Shown: positions 41,869 through 49,627 of the stretch, piece after piece
Position numbering within the stretch: the stretch's first letter is position 1
How the letters are laid out: every line of letters begins with the position of its first letter
Virus record (IMG/VR): IMGVR_UViG_3300036790_000551
Location: 28,832-92,831 of that record
Reading direction: 5' to 3' (one strand)
Length of the DNA stretch: 64,000 bases
Source: a virus
The notes under the pieces: generated by a model
Database searches by the model: none
What the model saw: the letters and a program-made list of their open reading frames with translations, nothing else
What the model was told of the DNA's origin: nothing
Position numbers and translations under genes: made by a program

Positions 41869-42476
41869 ACGTCGCTGTCTGCGGAATCCGTTCCTGGATT
41901 GCGAATGAGTTGTTTCACGGGCTTTGTGAGACAGGTCACACCGTGGATTTGGTGCAGAAGGGGATGCTCGGCGAGCACGACTTCAGCGCCGTTGACTGCC
42001 TCTACCTGATTATCGGTAGAGCCAAACCCACTGAAGCGGAGATGGACGCCGAGTGCGCGCAGATGGCTGCCTTCATGGGGAACCCGCGGAAGCCGCGGCG
42101 CGCCGTCTACCTCAGTTCACTGGGGTCGAACCGCGCCAAGCGGGACTGCGAGGGGATGCTAGGCCCGCTGGGTGAGCGGGGCTTCATCATCAGACCGGGA
42201 GCCGTCTTTGGGCCATCCCAGGACCCGCTCAGCGAGATGCTCATTCCCAGCCTGGCTCGAGACGAGAACCTGACACTGCGAACTCCGGAGTTGAATACGC
42301 AGTTCGTCTCCGTTTATGACCTCGTTCGGTTCCTGCAACAGTGCGCGGACCCGGAGTGGTTTCCCTTCGATTGTTGGGATGTTCCCGGCACGTTCACCAT
42401 GACACCGCTGCAGATGCGCGCCCTGTGGCGAACGTGGAACGGGTACCACGCCCAAGAGGGCTGGGAGCATCGGTGA
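41865..42476 (+). CDS. NAD-dependent epimerase/reductase-like SDR
   Basis: 203 residues from GTG. MNVAVCGIRSWIANELFHGL is a degenerate NAD loop. AVYLSSLGSNRAKRDCEG and FIIRPGAVFGPSQDP are SDR-like. It is shorter than usual and lacks the standard Y-x-x-x-K. It may act on the CDP-4-keto sugar or be a non-catalytic remnant. Confidence 0.6.
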   Translation: MNVAVCGIRSWIANELFHGLCETGHTVDLVQKGMLGEHDFSAVDCLYLIIGRAKPTEAEMDAECAQMAAFMGNPRKPRRAVYLSSLGSNRAKRDCEGMLGPLGERGFIIRPGAVFGPSQDPLSEMLIPSLARDENLTLRTPELNTQFVSVYDLVRFLQQCADPEWFPFDCWDVPGTFTMTPLQMRALWRTWNGYHAQEGWEHR

Positions 42477-42979
42477 GACCCGTCGACCAGCGACGGGAGT
42501 GCCCGACGGGGGACTGCCTCTCGGCCTGTGTTGCCTCAATACTGGAAATGGACATCGAGCATGTCCCCATCTTCGTCAGGGAAAATGACTGGGTCGGGGC
42601 CCTTGACCGATGGCTCCAAACTCGTGGTCTCTGCCTGGTCGGCTATCGGGCCATAGACAGCGAGTTCCTGGCACCGGCCTGCCTCCACATCGCCACCGGC
42701 CCCAGCACCCTAGGGGGAGAGCACGCCATCGTGATGCGGGGCGACGAGGTCATCCACGACGGAAACTCCGAGGCCCGTCAGGCCGGCCTCCATTACATCT
42801 CGAACAGGTTCATCATTGCGCCGCTGGCCGACGACACCGAGGACATCCCGGAACTTCGGATGATGCGGCCGCCGCGCCTCTGGTTGCTGCGTGAGCCGGT
42901 CCTACTCCTGATGATTGGCGTAGACATCGGCTTGGCTCTCGCGAAGTGGGGACCCTGGGTCATGAGGTACCTCTTCTAA
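42473..42979 (+). CDS. Papain-like cysteine peptidase-like protein with membrane tail
   Basis: 168 residues from GTG overlapping the previous stop. ECPTGDCLSACVASILEMDI supplies a Cys at a helix start. GGEHAIVMRGDEVIHDGN supplies His and Asp. This order resembles C39/papain-like proteins found in phages and bacteria. A hydrophobic C-terminal segment (PVLLLMIGVDIGLALAKWG) could anchor it. The activity is inferred. Confidence 0.55.
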   Translation: MRPVDQRRECPTGDCLSACVASILEMDIEHVPIFVRENDWVGALDRWLQTRGLCLVGYRAIDSEFLAPACLHIATGPSTLGGEHAIVMRGDEVIHDGNSEARQAGLHYISNRFIIAPLADDTEDIPELRMMRPPRLWLLREPVLLLMIGVDIGLALAKWGPWVMRYLF

Positions 42980-42981
42980 CG

Positions 42982-43389
42982 ATGCGTTACTTCGAGACGC
43001 CAAGACAGAGGTGGCATCGGGAGCGCAGGCTCCAACGCCTCGCCGCGAAACAGTCCAAGGCCGCACCCGAGGAACACGTAATCAGCATTGACATCATGTG
43101 CCAGGCCCTCTCCTCGTTCTATTACTCCGAGGAGTGGTTGGCCCTCGCTCCGTTCGGCCGTTGGCTCACGTTCTGGCGTCGGCTCGGACAGCAGATGGAG
43201 ACCGAGCGCTGGGGGAACTTCTTCTTACGAGCGCTGGATATGCCAGCGAAGTTCTTGGGATTCCAGATTGGACCCATCATTCCCATACCGATGGAGATTC
43301 CAGACGGACTCCTGTTTCGACAGGAGTACACGTACTCGATGCATCAGATGGTCATGACCGGCAGTCTGTCGAACTTCGTCGGCATCTAA
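42982..43389 (+). CDS. Unknown protein
   Basis: 135 residues. Basic start (RQRWHRERRLQRLAAKQSK), aromatic middle (SSFYYSEEWLALAPFG). Last gene of the long rightward block; its stop overlaps the stop of the convergent GH25 gene. Confidence 0.55.
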   Translation: MRYFETPRQRWHRERRLQRLAAKQSKAAPEEHVISIDIMCQALSSFYYSEEWLALAPFGRWLTFWRRLGQQMETERWGNFFLRALDMPAKFLGFQIGPIIPIPMEIPDGLLFRQEYTYSMHQMVMTGSLSNFVGI

Positions 43390-44297
43390 GTCGTCGGCGG
43401 AAACGCCAGGCACCGCTGGTATAGGTCCTGCAGACCCGTCCGTAGGGAACCGTTAACGTAGACGCTATAGTCCGTGACGCCCCAGCCGGGAATGGTGACG
43501 GGGAAGCCGACCGCGGCGACCTGTCCGTCACCGGCCAACTGCCACTCGACCATGTCAGAGAGCGGCCACCCATAAGTTATCATGCTCGGTGGATGGCTGG
43601 TGTATGCGGGGTTGCAGACTGCGTCCGCGCCGAATCGGCAGGACGTCATGGCGAGGTCACGAAAAATTCCTCTCCCATAGAGCCCGACCCTAATTCCGGG
43701 AAAGCGTTGCTTTAGGCGAGCGATGTAGGCGGTCGTAACCCGTGTGACGTCCGCGGCCAATTTGGCCTTGGTCACCGTGTCGAGTGTGCTAAGGTCCTCG
43801 ACGCCGTGGTCCCAAGCGCCCTGTCCCCCGCTCTCCACGTCGACCCAAGGCATCAGGTCTCCCTCTCCCCAGCCGCCGGCCGACTGGATGAGGTCCGCGA
43901 AGTAGTCCGCCTGTGCTGCCCCGTCCTGAAGGAAGACCAGGAAGTGGTACGTACCGCGGTGGAACTCGGTGCCGGTCGGCCGGCCGTCGCGGACCGCCGC
44001 CATCCGCTGCCAGTTCGTGCGGAACCACTGCTCGTACTGCGGGGCCCAGCCGGTCCCCTGGCTGGCCTTGATGTAGCAGCCGACGACCTCCTTTCCCTCG
44101 ACGTTCAGACCCGGAAGGACCTGGAACGGAGGCGTGGCGCCGGTCGGGTCTAGCGGGTAGACGTCCGGAATGATGAACGTTCCGTACCGGTTGGCCACCG
44201 GCGGGGCCGAGGTCGGAATCGCTTGGACGGGGACGGAGGATGCTGCTTGTCCGCTCGCGCCCCTGACAGCGTTCAGAAAGATGTCGATTAGTCCCAT
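43386..44297 (-). CDS. GH25-type muramidase (endolysin or virion lysin)
   Basis: 303 residues. VVGCYIKASQGTGWAPQYEQ, GTYHFLVFLQDGAAQADYFA, LMPWVDVESGG and IRVGLYGRG follow the GH25 barrel, in which the D-x-E strand carries the catalytic Glu. A low-complexity N-terminal 40 residues precede it. It cleaves the MurNAc-GlcNAc bond of peptidoglycan. It is the only gene in its unit; no holin is next to it. Confidence 0.7.
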   Translation of the reverse strand: MGLIDIFLNAVRGASGQAASSVPVQAIPTSAPPVANRYGTFIIPDVYPLDPTGATPPFQVLPGLNVEGKEVVGCYIKASQGTGWAPQYEQWFRTNWQRMAAVRDGRPTGTEFHRGTYHFLVFLQDGAAQADYFADLIQSAGGWGEGDLMPWVDVESGGQGAWDHGVEDLSTLDTVTKAKLAADVTRVTTAYIARLKQRFPGIRVGLYGRGIFRDLAMTSCRFGADAVCNPAYTSHPPSMITYGWPLSDMVEWQLAGDGQVAAVGFPVTIPGWGVTDYSVYVNGSLRTGLQDLYQRCLAFPPTT

Positions 44298-44335
44298 GCG
44301 TCTAGGTAGCCGCCTCGCACCGAAGTCCGTCGTGG

Positions 44336-44341
44336 TATAGT
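44336..44341 (+). promoter_or_regulatory. -10 box TATAGT before a mini-ORF
   Basis: GTGGTATAGTG with 6 bases to the ATG at 44348. Confidence 0.55.
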
Positions 44342-44347
44342 GGAAGC

Positions 44348-44377
44348 ATGCCTATCCGGTTGTCAAGGAGCACGTAA
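44348..44377 (+). CDS. 9-codon leader mini-ORF MPIRLSRST
   Basis: Begins at the expected transcription start; its TAA directly abuts the GTG at 44378, and AAGGAG inside it serves that start. Its first 20 bases (ATGCCTATCCGGTTGTCA) nearly copy the ends of the cassette at 3.4-3.9 kb. Confidence 0.5.
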   Translation: MPIRLSRST

Positions 44378-44479
44378 GTGAGCAAGCGTGAAGGACCGAA
44401 GGTCTATATCGATGCGTCGTGTTTCGATTGTGCCTACGAGCATAGTGAGCACTACGCGGTGCAGGCCGGTGCTGAGTGA
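44378..44479 (+). CDS. 33-residue Cys-pair peptide
   Basis: MSKREGPKVYIDASCFDCAY and so on. One C-x-x-C pair could bind zinc or a disulfide. The GTG directly follows the mini-ORF stop; the stop overlaps the next GTG. Confidence 0.5.
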   Translation: MSKREGPKVYIDASCFDCAYEHSEHYAVQAGAE

Positions 44480-44802
44480 CAACTGGACGGCAGGCCTGGA
44501 TGGGCACATGCGGCTGGAGCAGTTACCGCCTCTCGTATGACGCGCCCGAGGTCGATGAGCAGCCGGTCGTCGGCGCGATATACACCCGATACGAGGAGAC
44601 GTGGCTCATGACGGACATCGGCGAGGAGAGGATGCTTGACCGCGTCGGAACAGGTGAGCGCTTCGAGTGCCTCGGCACGTGGTCGTTCGCCGGAGAGGAA
44701 GCCCCATCGGCATTCTATACCGAGCGAATGCCGGCCGACGAGGCCTTCGTAGTCTGTCGGGGTCGTAGGGAGTTCATTCGATTGAGGAGGTACTGCGCGT
44801 GA
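44476..44802 (+). CDS. Unknown protein
   Basis: 108 residues from GTG. Beta-rich (VVGAIYTRYEETWLMTDIG, FECLGTWSFAGEE). No family recognised. Confidence 0.55.
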   Translation: MTTGRQAWMGTCGWSSYRLSYDAPEVDEQPVVGAIYTRYEETWLMTDIGEERMLDRVGTGERFECLGTWSFAGEEAPSAFYTERMPADEAFVVCRGRREFIRLRRYCA

Positions 44803-45356
44803 GTGATGAAGCAAGGGACACCGGTCGTGAGAGCATAGCCGAGAAGATAGTTGAACTTCGGGACAGGTGCCGGCCGACGATGGCGACGGCCCTCAAGGCC
44901 TTCGAGAGCGTTTTCATGGCCATCTTTCCGTCAACGGAGTTGACGCCGTTGACGACCGGACCCGAGCAGTGGATTTGGCGGGACGAGGGCGCGAGCGCCC
45001 TGGGCGTTGACCGGTTCTTCATCATCGGAACCTCGACCGAGCCCGAGACGGTCGGTTATCCGTTGCTCACTATTCGGCAGGCGTACAGCAAGAAACTGGA
45101 CATGTGGCTGTCGTGCTCGTCCCTGGTGACGGGACCCGATGAGATGGAGGCCGCGCGCTCCATCATCAACACCGTTGCGAACCACAAGGGGTCCGTTGCC
45201 GGCGCGCGCCTGGCGATGGTGGCGATGATTACGGCCGGTGGAGACCCCATGGCGGGCCTGGACGCGGCCGAATCTCTCGGTGACCAAATTGACCGGGTTC
45301 CGTTGCAGAACCCGCTTGAGGCGTTGACCACTCCTGACCCGGGAACGGTGAACTGA
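44799..45356 (+). CDS. Unknown protein
   Basis: 185 residues from GTG overlapping the previous stop. Helical with an alpha/beta centre (LGVDRFFIIGTSTEPETVGY). No family recognised. Confidence 0.6.
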   Translation: MSDEARDTGRESIAEKIVELRDRCRPTMATALKAFESVFMAIFPSTELTPLTTGPEQWIWRDEGASALGVDRFFIIGTSTEPETVGYPLLTIRQAYSKKLDMWLSCSSLVTGPDEMEAARSIINTVANHKGSVAGARLAMVAMITAGGDPMAGLDAAESLGDQIDRVPLQNPLEALTTPDPGTVN

Positions 45357-45733
45357 TGCCCGTAGACGAGATTGACTGGCTGCGAGACCACGGTCGATAC
45401 ATGAAGGGCGAGATGACGTACGAGCAATACAAGGAGAAGTACCCGGCCGGGCTTCTCGGCCTGTGTAGCGATTGTAGCGATGAGACTCCCGAGCAAGCGG
45501 CCTCTCGCCTCATCAGTGAGAGAGCAAACCGCCAACTCAACGTCGAGGCGGACGTCGGAACCCGCAACATCGGTGCCATCCTATTTCTCTTCTCCCTCCT
45601 GTGGGGAGCGGCGGCCGTCGTCAATCACAGTGACACGGGACTCCTAGGGATTGACCTCGGCATGGCGGTCTTCATGGGCGTCGCGGGCGGCGGCCTATTG
45701 GGGTTCTATGCGGGACGGCGTGGGGACCGTTGA
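45356..45733 (+). CDS. Membrane protein
   Basis: 125 residues. A soluble acidic start with a C-S-D-C-S pair, then two membrane helices (IGAILFLFSLLWGAAAVV and LGMAVFMGVAGGGLLGFYAG). Confidence 0.6.
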   Translation: MPVDEIDWLRDHGRYMKGEMTYEQYKEKYPAGLLGLCSDCSDETPEQAASRLISERANRQLNVEADVGTRNIGAILFLFSLLWGAAAVVNHSDTGLLGIDLGMAVFMGVAGGGLLGFYAGRRGDR

Positions 45734-46101
45734 GGCCGCATCGGTTCGTCTTCCACAAGACCGCCGCGGAGATAGTGAAGGCGTTCTTCGCCGATGAGCC
45801 CGACGGACCCGACCTGGCCGGACTGCCGCGCACGGCTCCCTCTCTCCTCAAGAGGGTGCGGCAGGAGGGCATGTGGGGCTACTGCGACATCCCGAGCAAG
45901 CGAACGGGTGAGGCCGTCGTTCACCTCTGGTGGCGGGCCAACAAGAACCCGTTGGAGGTCTGCGTCCTCATCGGACACGAACTCGGTCACCTGGTGGACA
46001 GCGGCCGGCGTCGGGACCCGATGGCCGAGGAGGACCGGGCCAACGACTTCGCCGCCGTGGCCCGGGAGACGGTCCTCGTCCTCACGAACGCGAGACGGTG
46101 A
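45730..46101 (+). CDS. HExxH zinc metallopeptidase-like protein (ImmA/IrrE type)
   Basis: 123 residues from TTG. LIGHELGHLVD contains the HELGH zinc motif. The context (VHLWWRANKNPLEVCVLIGH) and small size suit the ImmA/IrrE group, which cleaves repressors. A Cro-like HTH protein lies 0.5 kb away on the other strand. Whether they are partners is unknown. Confidence 0.65.
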   Translation: MRPHRFVFHKTAAEIVKAFFADEPDGPDLAGLPRTAPSLLKRVRQEGMWGYCDIPSKRTGEAVVHLWWRANKNPLEVCVLIGHELGHLVDSGRRRDPMAEEDRANDFAAVARETVLVLTNARR

Positions 46102-46102
46102 T

Positions 46103-46618
46103 TTAGAGTTCGGGCCAGCGGGACGTCGGCCTGTCAGAGAGCCTCTCCGCTCGTCTGAGAGTGATGGCCGGGTACAGCCCCTTGTGGCATGTGCCGTTGA
46201 AGCCAGCGTTCCCGCAGGCCCTATACAGAAGCGCTCGACGGAGGTCCCCGTGGACCCGTCGGTCGGCCAGCAACATGTGCATCTCGCGAACTCCCGCTGC
46301 GTAGGCAGCGTCGACGTCTGTGGCCCAGAGCCCGCAGCGGCTCCGCGGCTCCCCGATGTCCGAAGGACTGACGCTGAGCGGTCCGCATGTCCGCCCGGTT
46401 CGATTGCCGGGCTCGAGTCGAGTCTCGGCCCAAGCAATCGAAAGCAGCAACTCGGCAGATACCCACTCGGTCTCGGCCAGCATCGCCGCGTGCACCGCCG
46501 GTCCCACGAGTTCCGGCCTGACGTCCCCAAGCCCCTTGACTCGGGCCTCGAGGCGGTCGCTTCGAGGGTTGGCGTGGCCGGCCGCGGTAAGGGCCAGCAG
46601 GAGGGAGAGGGCCTTCAC
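46103..46618 (-). CDS. Secreted lytic transglycosylase-like protein
   Basis: 171 residues from GTG. KALSLLLALTAAGHA is a signal peptide. LLLSIAWAETRLEPGN has the catalytic-Glu helix of SLT enzymes, followed by GPLSVSPSDIG. Four Cys may form disulfides. It would cut glycan strands outside the membrane. It ends 2 bases from the end of the convergent metallopeptidase gene. Confidence 0.6.
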   Translation of the reverse strand: MKALSLLLALTAAGHANPRSDRLEARVKGLGDVRPELVGPAVHAAMLAETEWVSAELLLSIAWAETRLEPGNRTGRTCGPLSVSPSDIGEPRSRCGLWATDVDAAYAAGVREMHMLLADRRVHGDLRRALLYRACGNAGFNGTCHKGLYPAITLRRAERLSDRPTSRWPEL

Positions 46619-46821
46619 TTGCGGCTCTCCCTCTTCAGAAGCGCCTCGGCCTTCTTCTGGATGCTCGGGTGCGGACTGCCGAGCCCGTTGGCCCACCGTC
46701 GGACCATTGATTCCGGAACACCGAGTTCCTCCGCCATTCGCTTGATGCGTATCTCGTACTCGTCCTCATCGATGAAGGCGGCCAGGTCGATGGCGAAGCG
46801 GTCGGGTTTGTCTGTCGGCAT
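46615..46821 (-). CDS. Cro-like HTH regulator
   Basis: 68 residues. RIKRMAEELGVPESMVRRWA is a helix-turn-helix. The rest is charged. It could bind promoters of this block. Its stop overlaps the GTG of the transglycosylase gene. Confidence 0.6.
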   Translation of the reverse strand: MPTDKPDRFAIDLAAFIDEDEYEIRIKRMAEELGVPESMVRRWANGLGSPHPSIQKKAEALLKRESRK

Positions 46822-46908
46822 CTCTGTTGCGCTCCGTTCACTCTGAGTTGGGTTTGTTTTGATGGCCTTGGTTGGTAGGTGACCGATGGGCCGGTCACGT
46901 GGAGGGCC

Positions 46909-47205
46909 CTACGGAAGAATCCCACGAACCAAGCCACCGGGACCCCGGAGGCAGACGTATCGGCAGTTGACAGGTGGGCCGAGGAGGCTGCCACCCACGA
47001 CCGGCTCGTGACCCGGGAGTCCCGGGTGACCGGGCCCGCGGTGGAGCGCCGAGACGGCGGCTATCCTCTGCATCCACTTCCAACCCTCGATGACGGTGTG
47101 GAGGTCAACGGCGTGCAGGTGGACCGTGTCCGCGCGGCCGATGTCTGGACCTCCCGTCACGAGCGGGCAGTCGAACTCCGCCGGGTCCCAGTACTCGACC
47201 CTCAT
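46909..47205 (-). CDS. Unknown protein, uncertain end
   Basis: 98 residues. The ATG shares bases with the previous stop (GCATGAG), which supports translation. MRVEYWDPAEFDCPLVTG and the strand after it look normal; the second half is Gly/Pro/His-rich and may be out of frame. A rightward frame over the same bases lacks a ribosome site. Confidence 0.4.
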   Translation of the reverse strand: MRVEYWDPAEFDCPLVTGGPDIGRADTVHLHAVDLHTVIEGWKWMQRIAAVSALHRGPGHPGLPGHEPVVGGSLLGPPVNCRYVCLRGPGGLVRGILP

Positions 47206-47770
47206 GCTGCTTCGTCGGGAATGTAGAGGTTCGTGTTACAGTCCTTCTTGAGTTCGACCTGGCCGAACGAGCCGGCCCCGTGGTTGCCCCAGTACTTCCG
47301 ACCGTCGAACGGCTTGACGATTAGGTGCTCGCCCCGTCGGGAGGGAATGACGGCCTCGAGCAGGCCGTCGCGCTCCATGTCGAGCTTGAGCACCTCGGTG
47401 CTTGAGGTCGTCTCGTCGACGTCGAACATCCAGAGCTTCCGGTTCGGCGTGGTCACGCCGGCCGCCCGGGCGTACAGCGACTTCATGCCGGCCCAGTTGT
47501 CGGTGAGGGCCGCGTCCACCACGAGCGACGTGAACTGCCGGCCCGTCTGCTTCCATGAGCGGGGAGCCAGGCGGGTGTAGGCCCGGCAGTTGTTCAGGTC
47601 ACAGAGCCTCCGAATGGTCGGAAGCTGCTCGTCAAACTCGCCGCGCCAACGATGCGGAAGCCGTTGTTGCCCTTGGTCTTCGACCGGTCTAGGAGCTCGG
47701 AGTAGACGTACGTGTCCCCGTCGTCGTGCTCGGGAACGAAGTTGCGAACGATTTCAGAGTTGTCCAGCAT
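47202..47770 (-). pseudogene. Frameshifted conserved phage gene
   Basis: The ATG at 47770 follows GAGGAGAGCG and reads MLDNSEIVRNFVPEHDDGDT and on through RSKTKGNNGFRIV, then stops at 47594. The -1 frame continues with WRGEFDEQLPTIRRLCDLNN, CRAYTRLAPRSW, FTSLVVDAALTDNW and LWMFDVDETT through to 47202. Joined, they make one protein of about 189 residues of a type I recall as a conserved phage protein of unknown function. The shift lies near 47650-47690. Missing base or true mutation cannot be told apart here. Confidence 0.65.
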
Positions 47771-48110
47771 CGCTCTCCTCTAGAACTTGGACCGGTACGT
47801 CTTGAATCAGGCGCTTCCACTCCTCGAGGTCACCCCAAGCCAGCTCCACGTCCGAGCGAAGCCAGAGCGTGACCGGGAGCTTGATGCCGGCCCGGACCGC
47901 CGCTTCGTGGCGGTGGGTCCCCGACAGTAACTGGACGCGGCCGTTCAGCGGGTAACCGACGAGGGCCCCGTGTGTCCTGTCGAAGCCGGCCTCATCGAAC
48001 CTCGCGATGAGCATGTTCACCTTCTCGTAGTGATGCGGCTCCCGTAGGTCCAGGCCGTGCGGCGGGTCGCAGTCGGTGGGGTCGAGCCATGTCACGGGGT
48101 GCTTGCTCAC
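47754..48110 (-). CDS. ParB/sulfiredoxin-fold protein
   Basis: 118 residues from GTG overlapping the AlkB-like stop. GALVGYPLNGRVQLLSGTHR, then HEAAVRAG, is the ParB-type nuclease/CTPase core with the S-G-x-H-R-x-x-A pattern. In phages such proteins bind or nick DNA. It lies inside the AGCT-containing segment. Confidence 0.65.
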   Translation of the reverse strand: MSKHPVTWLDPTDCDPPHGLDLREPHHYEKVNMLIARFDEAGFDRTHGALVGYPLNGRVQLLSGTHRHEAAVRAGIKLPVTLWLRSDVELAWGDLEEWKRLIQDVPVQVLEESDAGQL

Positions 48111-48679
48111 GGAACGTACCTCCTGAAGGTGAGAGAGACCCGGCAACCCATCTCACGGTCGCCCTTGGGAATGCGGTGCTGGTGGGTCAGTTGGAATCCC
48201 GGCGGCATGACGAAGACGGAGCCGTTGCCTAGCCGCTGGCGCCACTCTTCCGGGATGACTCCCTTGAAGTCCTTCGGGCGCCACCAGATGTCGCGAGGCT
48301 CCCCGAAGGAGACCACCGCGATTGGATGCTCGTGGAGCATGCCCGGGCTGTCATCGCTGTGCCACCCGAGCTGCTTATGGGCGTCGTCGTAGCGATTGAG
48401 GAAGCAGACGTTGTATTCGTTGAATCCGACGCGAGCCGCCATGTACTTGTTCAACGAGAGTTGAATGTCTTTAACCCAGGTCGAGTAGGCCACGGACGTG
48501 TAGGTGCGGACTCCGCGGCCTACTCCGTACGTGTATTGCTCCCCCGGAGGCTCGGACATGAAACACTCCTGCCGAGCGTCGGTGACCTCTACCCAAGGCG
48601 TGGTTTCTCGAATGGTCTCGAGCGTCACGCCGCGATACACATCGGGAAAATATTGGGGTCTGATTTCAGTGTCCGCCAC
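48107..48679 (-). CDS. AlkB-like 2-oxoglutarate/Fe(II) dioxygenase
   Basis: 190 residues. LNRYDDAHKQLGWHSDDSP gives the H-x-D iron ligands. PIAVVSFGEPRDIWW is the next core strand. VMPPGFQLTHQHRIPK supplies the third His, and CRVSLTFR the Arg that holds oxoglutarate. AlkB enzymes remove alkyl groups from bases; a phage copy may repair damage or strip host methylation. It has one AGCT and lies in the foreign-looking segment. Confidence 0.8.
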   Translation of the reverse strand: MADTEIRPQYFPDVYRGVTLETIRETTPWVEVTDARQECFMSEPPGEQYTYGVGRGVRTYTSVAYSTWVKDIQLSLNKYMAARVGFNEYNVCFLNRYDDAHKQLGWHSDDSPGMLHEHPIAVVSFGEPRDIWWRPKDFKGVIPEEWRQRLGNGSVFVMPPGFQLTHQHRIPKGDREMGCRVSLTFRRYVP

Positions 48680-48929
48680 GGTCTAACACCTCCACGAACT
48701 GCCGCCACGTGTTGTACTGCTGCTGGAGGTCGGCCACCTCGTGCGAGCCGTAGACCTCCCTCACCATCCACACCTGGTCGTCCTCTAGCGAGCGCACCGG
48801 CCGGCCGACCTTGGCCAACCTGGCGTCTATCCAGCAGACGTCCATGAGTGACCTGGTGGGGTCAGGGAGTGAGCCGTCCTCCGTCCGGACCGGCCTGGTC
48901 ATCAAGACCTGTGTCAGGCGGTCGGTCAC
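48666..48929 (-). CDS. Unknown protein
   Basis: 87 residues. Helical and charged (LMDVCWIDARLAKVGRPV, EVADLQQQYNTWRQFV). Overlaps the AlkB-like start. Confidence 0.55.
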   Translation of the reverse strand: MTDRLTQVLMTRPVRTEDGSLPDPTRSLMDVCWIDARLAKVGRPVRSLEDDQVWMVREVYGSHEVADLQQQYNTWRQFVEVLDRGGH

Positions 48930-49135
48930 TCGAACCCCGCTTTTTTGAATGCCTGAATCCAGCGTTTGAATTCGGTAACCGTTCCCGGTAAGACGTTACC
49001 GAAGACACAGCATCGACCGTTCGTGTGTTGTCCGCCGTGTGACGGATGGCGTGAGTCCGCAGGGTCATGGGCTCCGACGGCGATGTCCATGTCCTGAAGG
49101 AGTGAACGCAGCAGGTCTTCCGTCTTTGAGTTCAC
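48926..49135 (-). CDS. Small unknown protein
   Basis: 69 residues from GTG with GGGAGGA upstream. His/Gly-rich middle with a C-C pair (HTNGRCCVFGN). Overlaps the neighbours on both sides. Confidence 0.5.
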   Translation of the reverse strand: MNSKTEDLLRSLLQDMDIAVGAHDPADSRHPSHGGQHTNGRCCVFGNVLPGTVTEFKRWIQAFKKAGFE

Positions 49136-49221
49136 GACTTCCTCCCAAGGGAGCGGACGGCTCCACCGATGGCGAACGCTCCGAGGATGAGGGCCGCGGC
49201 CGTTGCAATGAGCGGCAGCAT
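49132..49221 (-). CDS. Small membrane peptide
   Basis: 29 residues: MLPLIATAAALILGAFAIGG and a short basic tail. It starts 2 bases after the preceding stop and overlaps the next GTG. Confidence 0.45.
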   Translation of the reverse strand: MLPLIATAAALILGAFAIGGAVRSLGRKS

Positions 49222-49223
49222 GC

Positions 49224-49457
49224 TTATCGGTTCGCTTTCGAGTCCCGCTTGACCCAGACGGTCCAGGCCATCGCGATGCCGACATAGAGGGTGAGCGGCC
49301 AGGCCGCGCCCATCTTGGCGACGAAGGACCAGTCCGGCAGTCGGGTCAAGCGGGACTCCGTGCCGTCGCCTCGGGCCGTGAGGACCTCCATGTAGCCGCA
49401 GGCCGCGAACGTAGCGAGCGCCGCTGCGGCATAGAGCCCGACGATGGTGGCAATCAT
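49224..49457 (-). CDS. Small membrane protein
   Basis: 77 residues. Two hydrophobic segments (TIVGLYAAAALATFAACGYM and AWPLTLYVGIAMAWTVWV). AAAGGAA is the ribosome site. Confidence 0.6.
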   Translation of the reverse strand: MIATIVGLYAAAALATFAACGYMEVLTARGDGTESRLTRLPDWSFVAKMGAAWPLTLYVGIAMAWTVWVKRDSKANR

Positions 49458-49514
49458 CTTAAATTCCTTTTCTCTTTGACATTTAACAATGGCTCACGAA
49501 ACGGCCGAAACTCT

Positions 49515-49526
49515 TCATGCCTTCAT
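49515..49526 (-). other. Three-codon mini-ORF (M-K-A) after a leaderless-type promoter
   Basis: ATG AAG GCA TGA, 7 bases after the TATGAT at 49534-49539. The next gene on this strand starts 57 bases later. Confidence 0.3.
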
Positions 49527-49533
49527 CGCTTAA

Positions 49534-49539
49534 ATCATA
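49534..49539 (-). promoter_or_regulatory. -10 box TATGAT for the leftward accessory block
   Basis: GTGATATGATT on the minus strand, about 77 bases before the ATG at 49457. Confidence 0.5.
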
Positions 49540-49627
49540 TCACGCCACTACGCTAATTAGAACCAAATGACCGTCATCGATGGAGCAACAGTATTCGGTT
49601 ACACGGTTAGTTTCGATTGGATTGAGA

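Noticed and set aside
46879-47226. Rightward frame over the end of the accessory block
   Set aside because: No ribosome site, and the leftward gene at 46909 is coupled to its neighbour by an overlapping stop and start.
49201-49235. CATGCTTATCGGTT as a further cassette end
   Set aside because: It lacks one base of the repeat, lies across a stop and start of two minus-strand genes, and has no partner or direct repeat.
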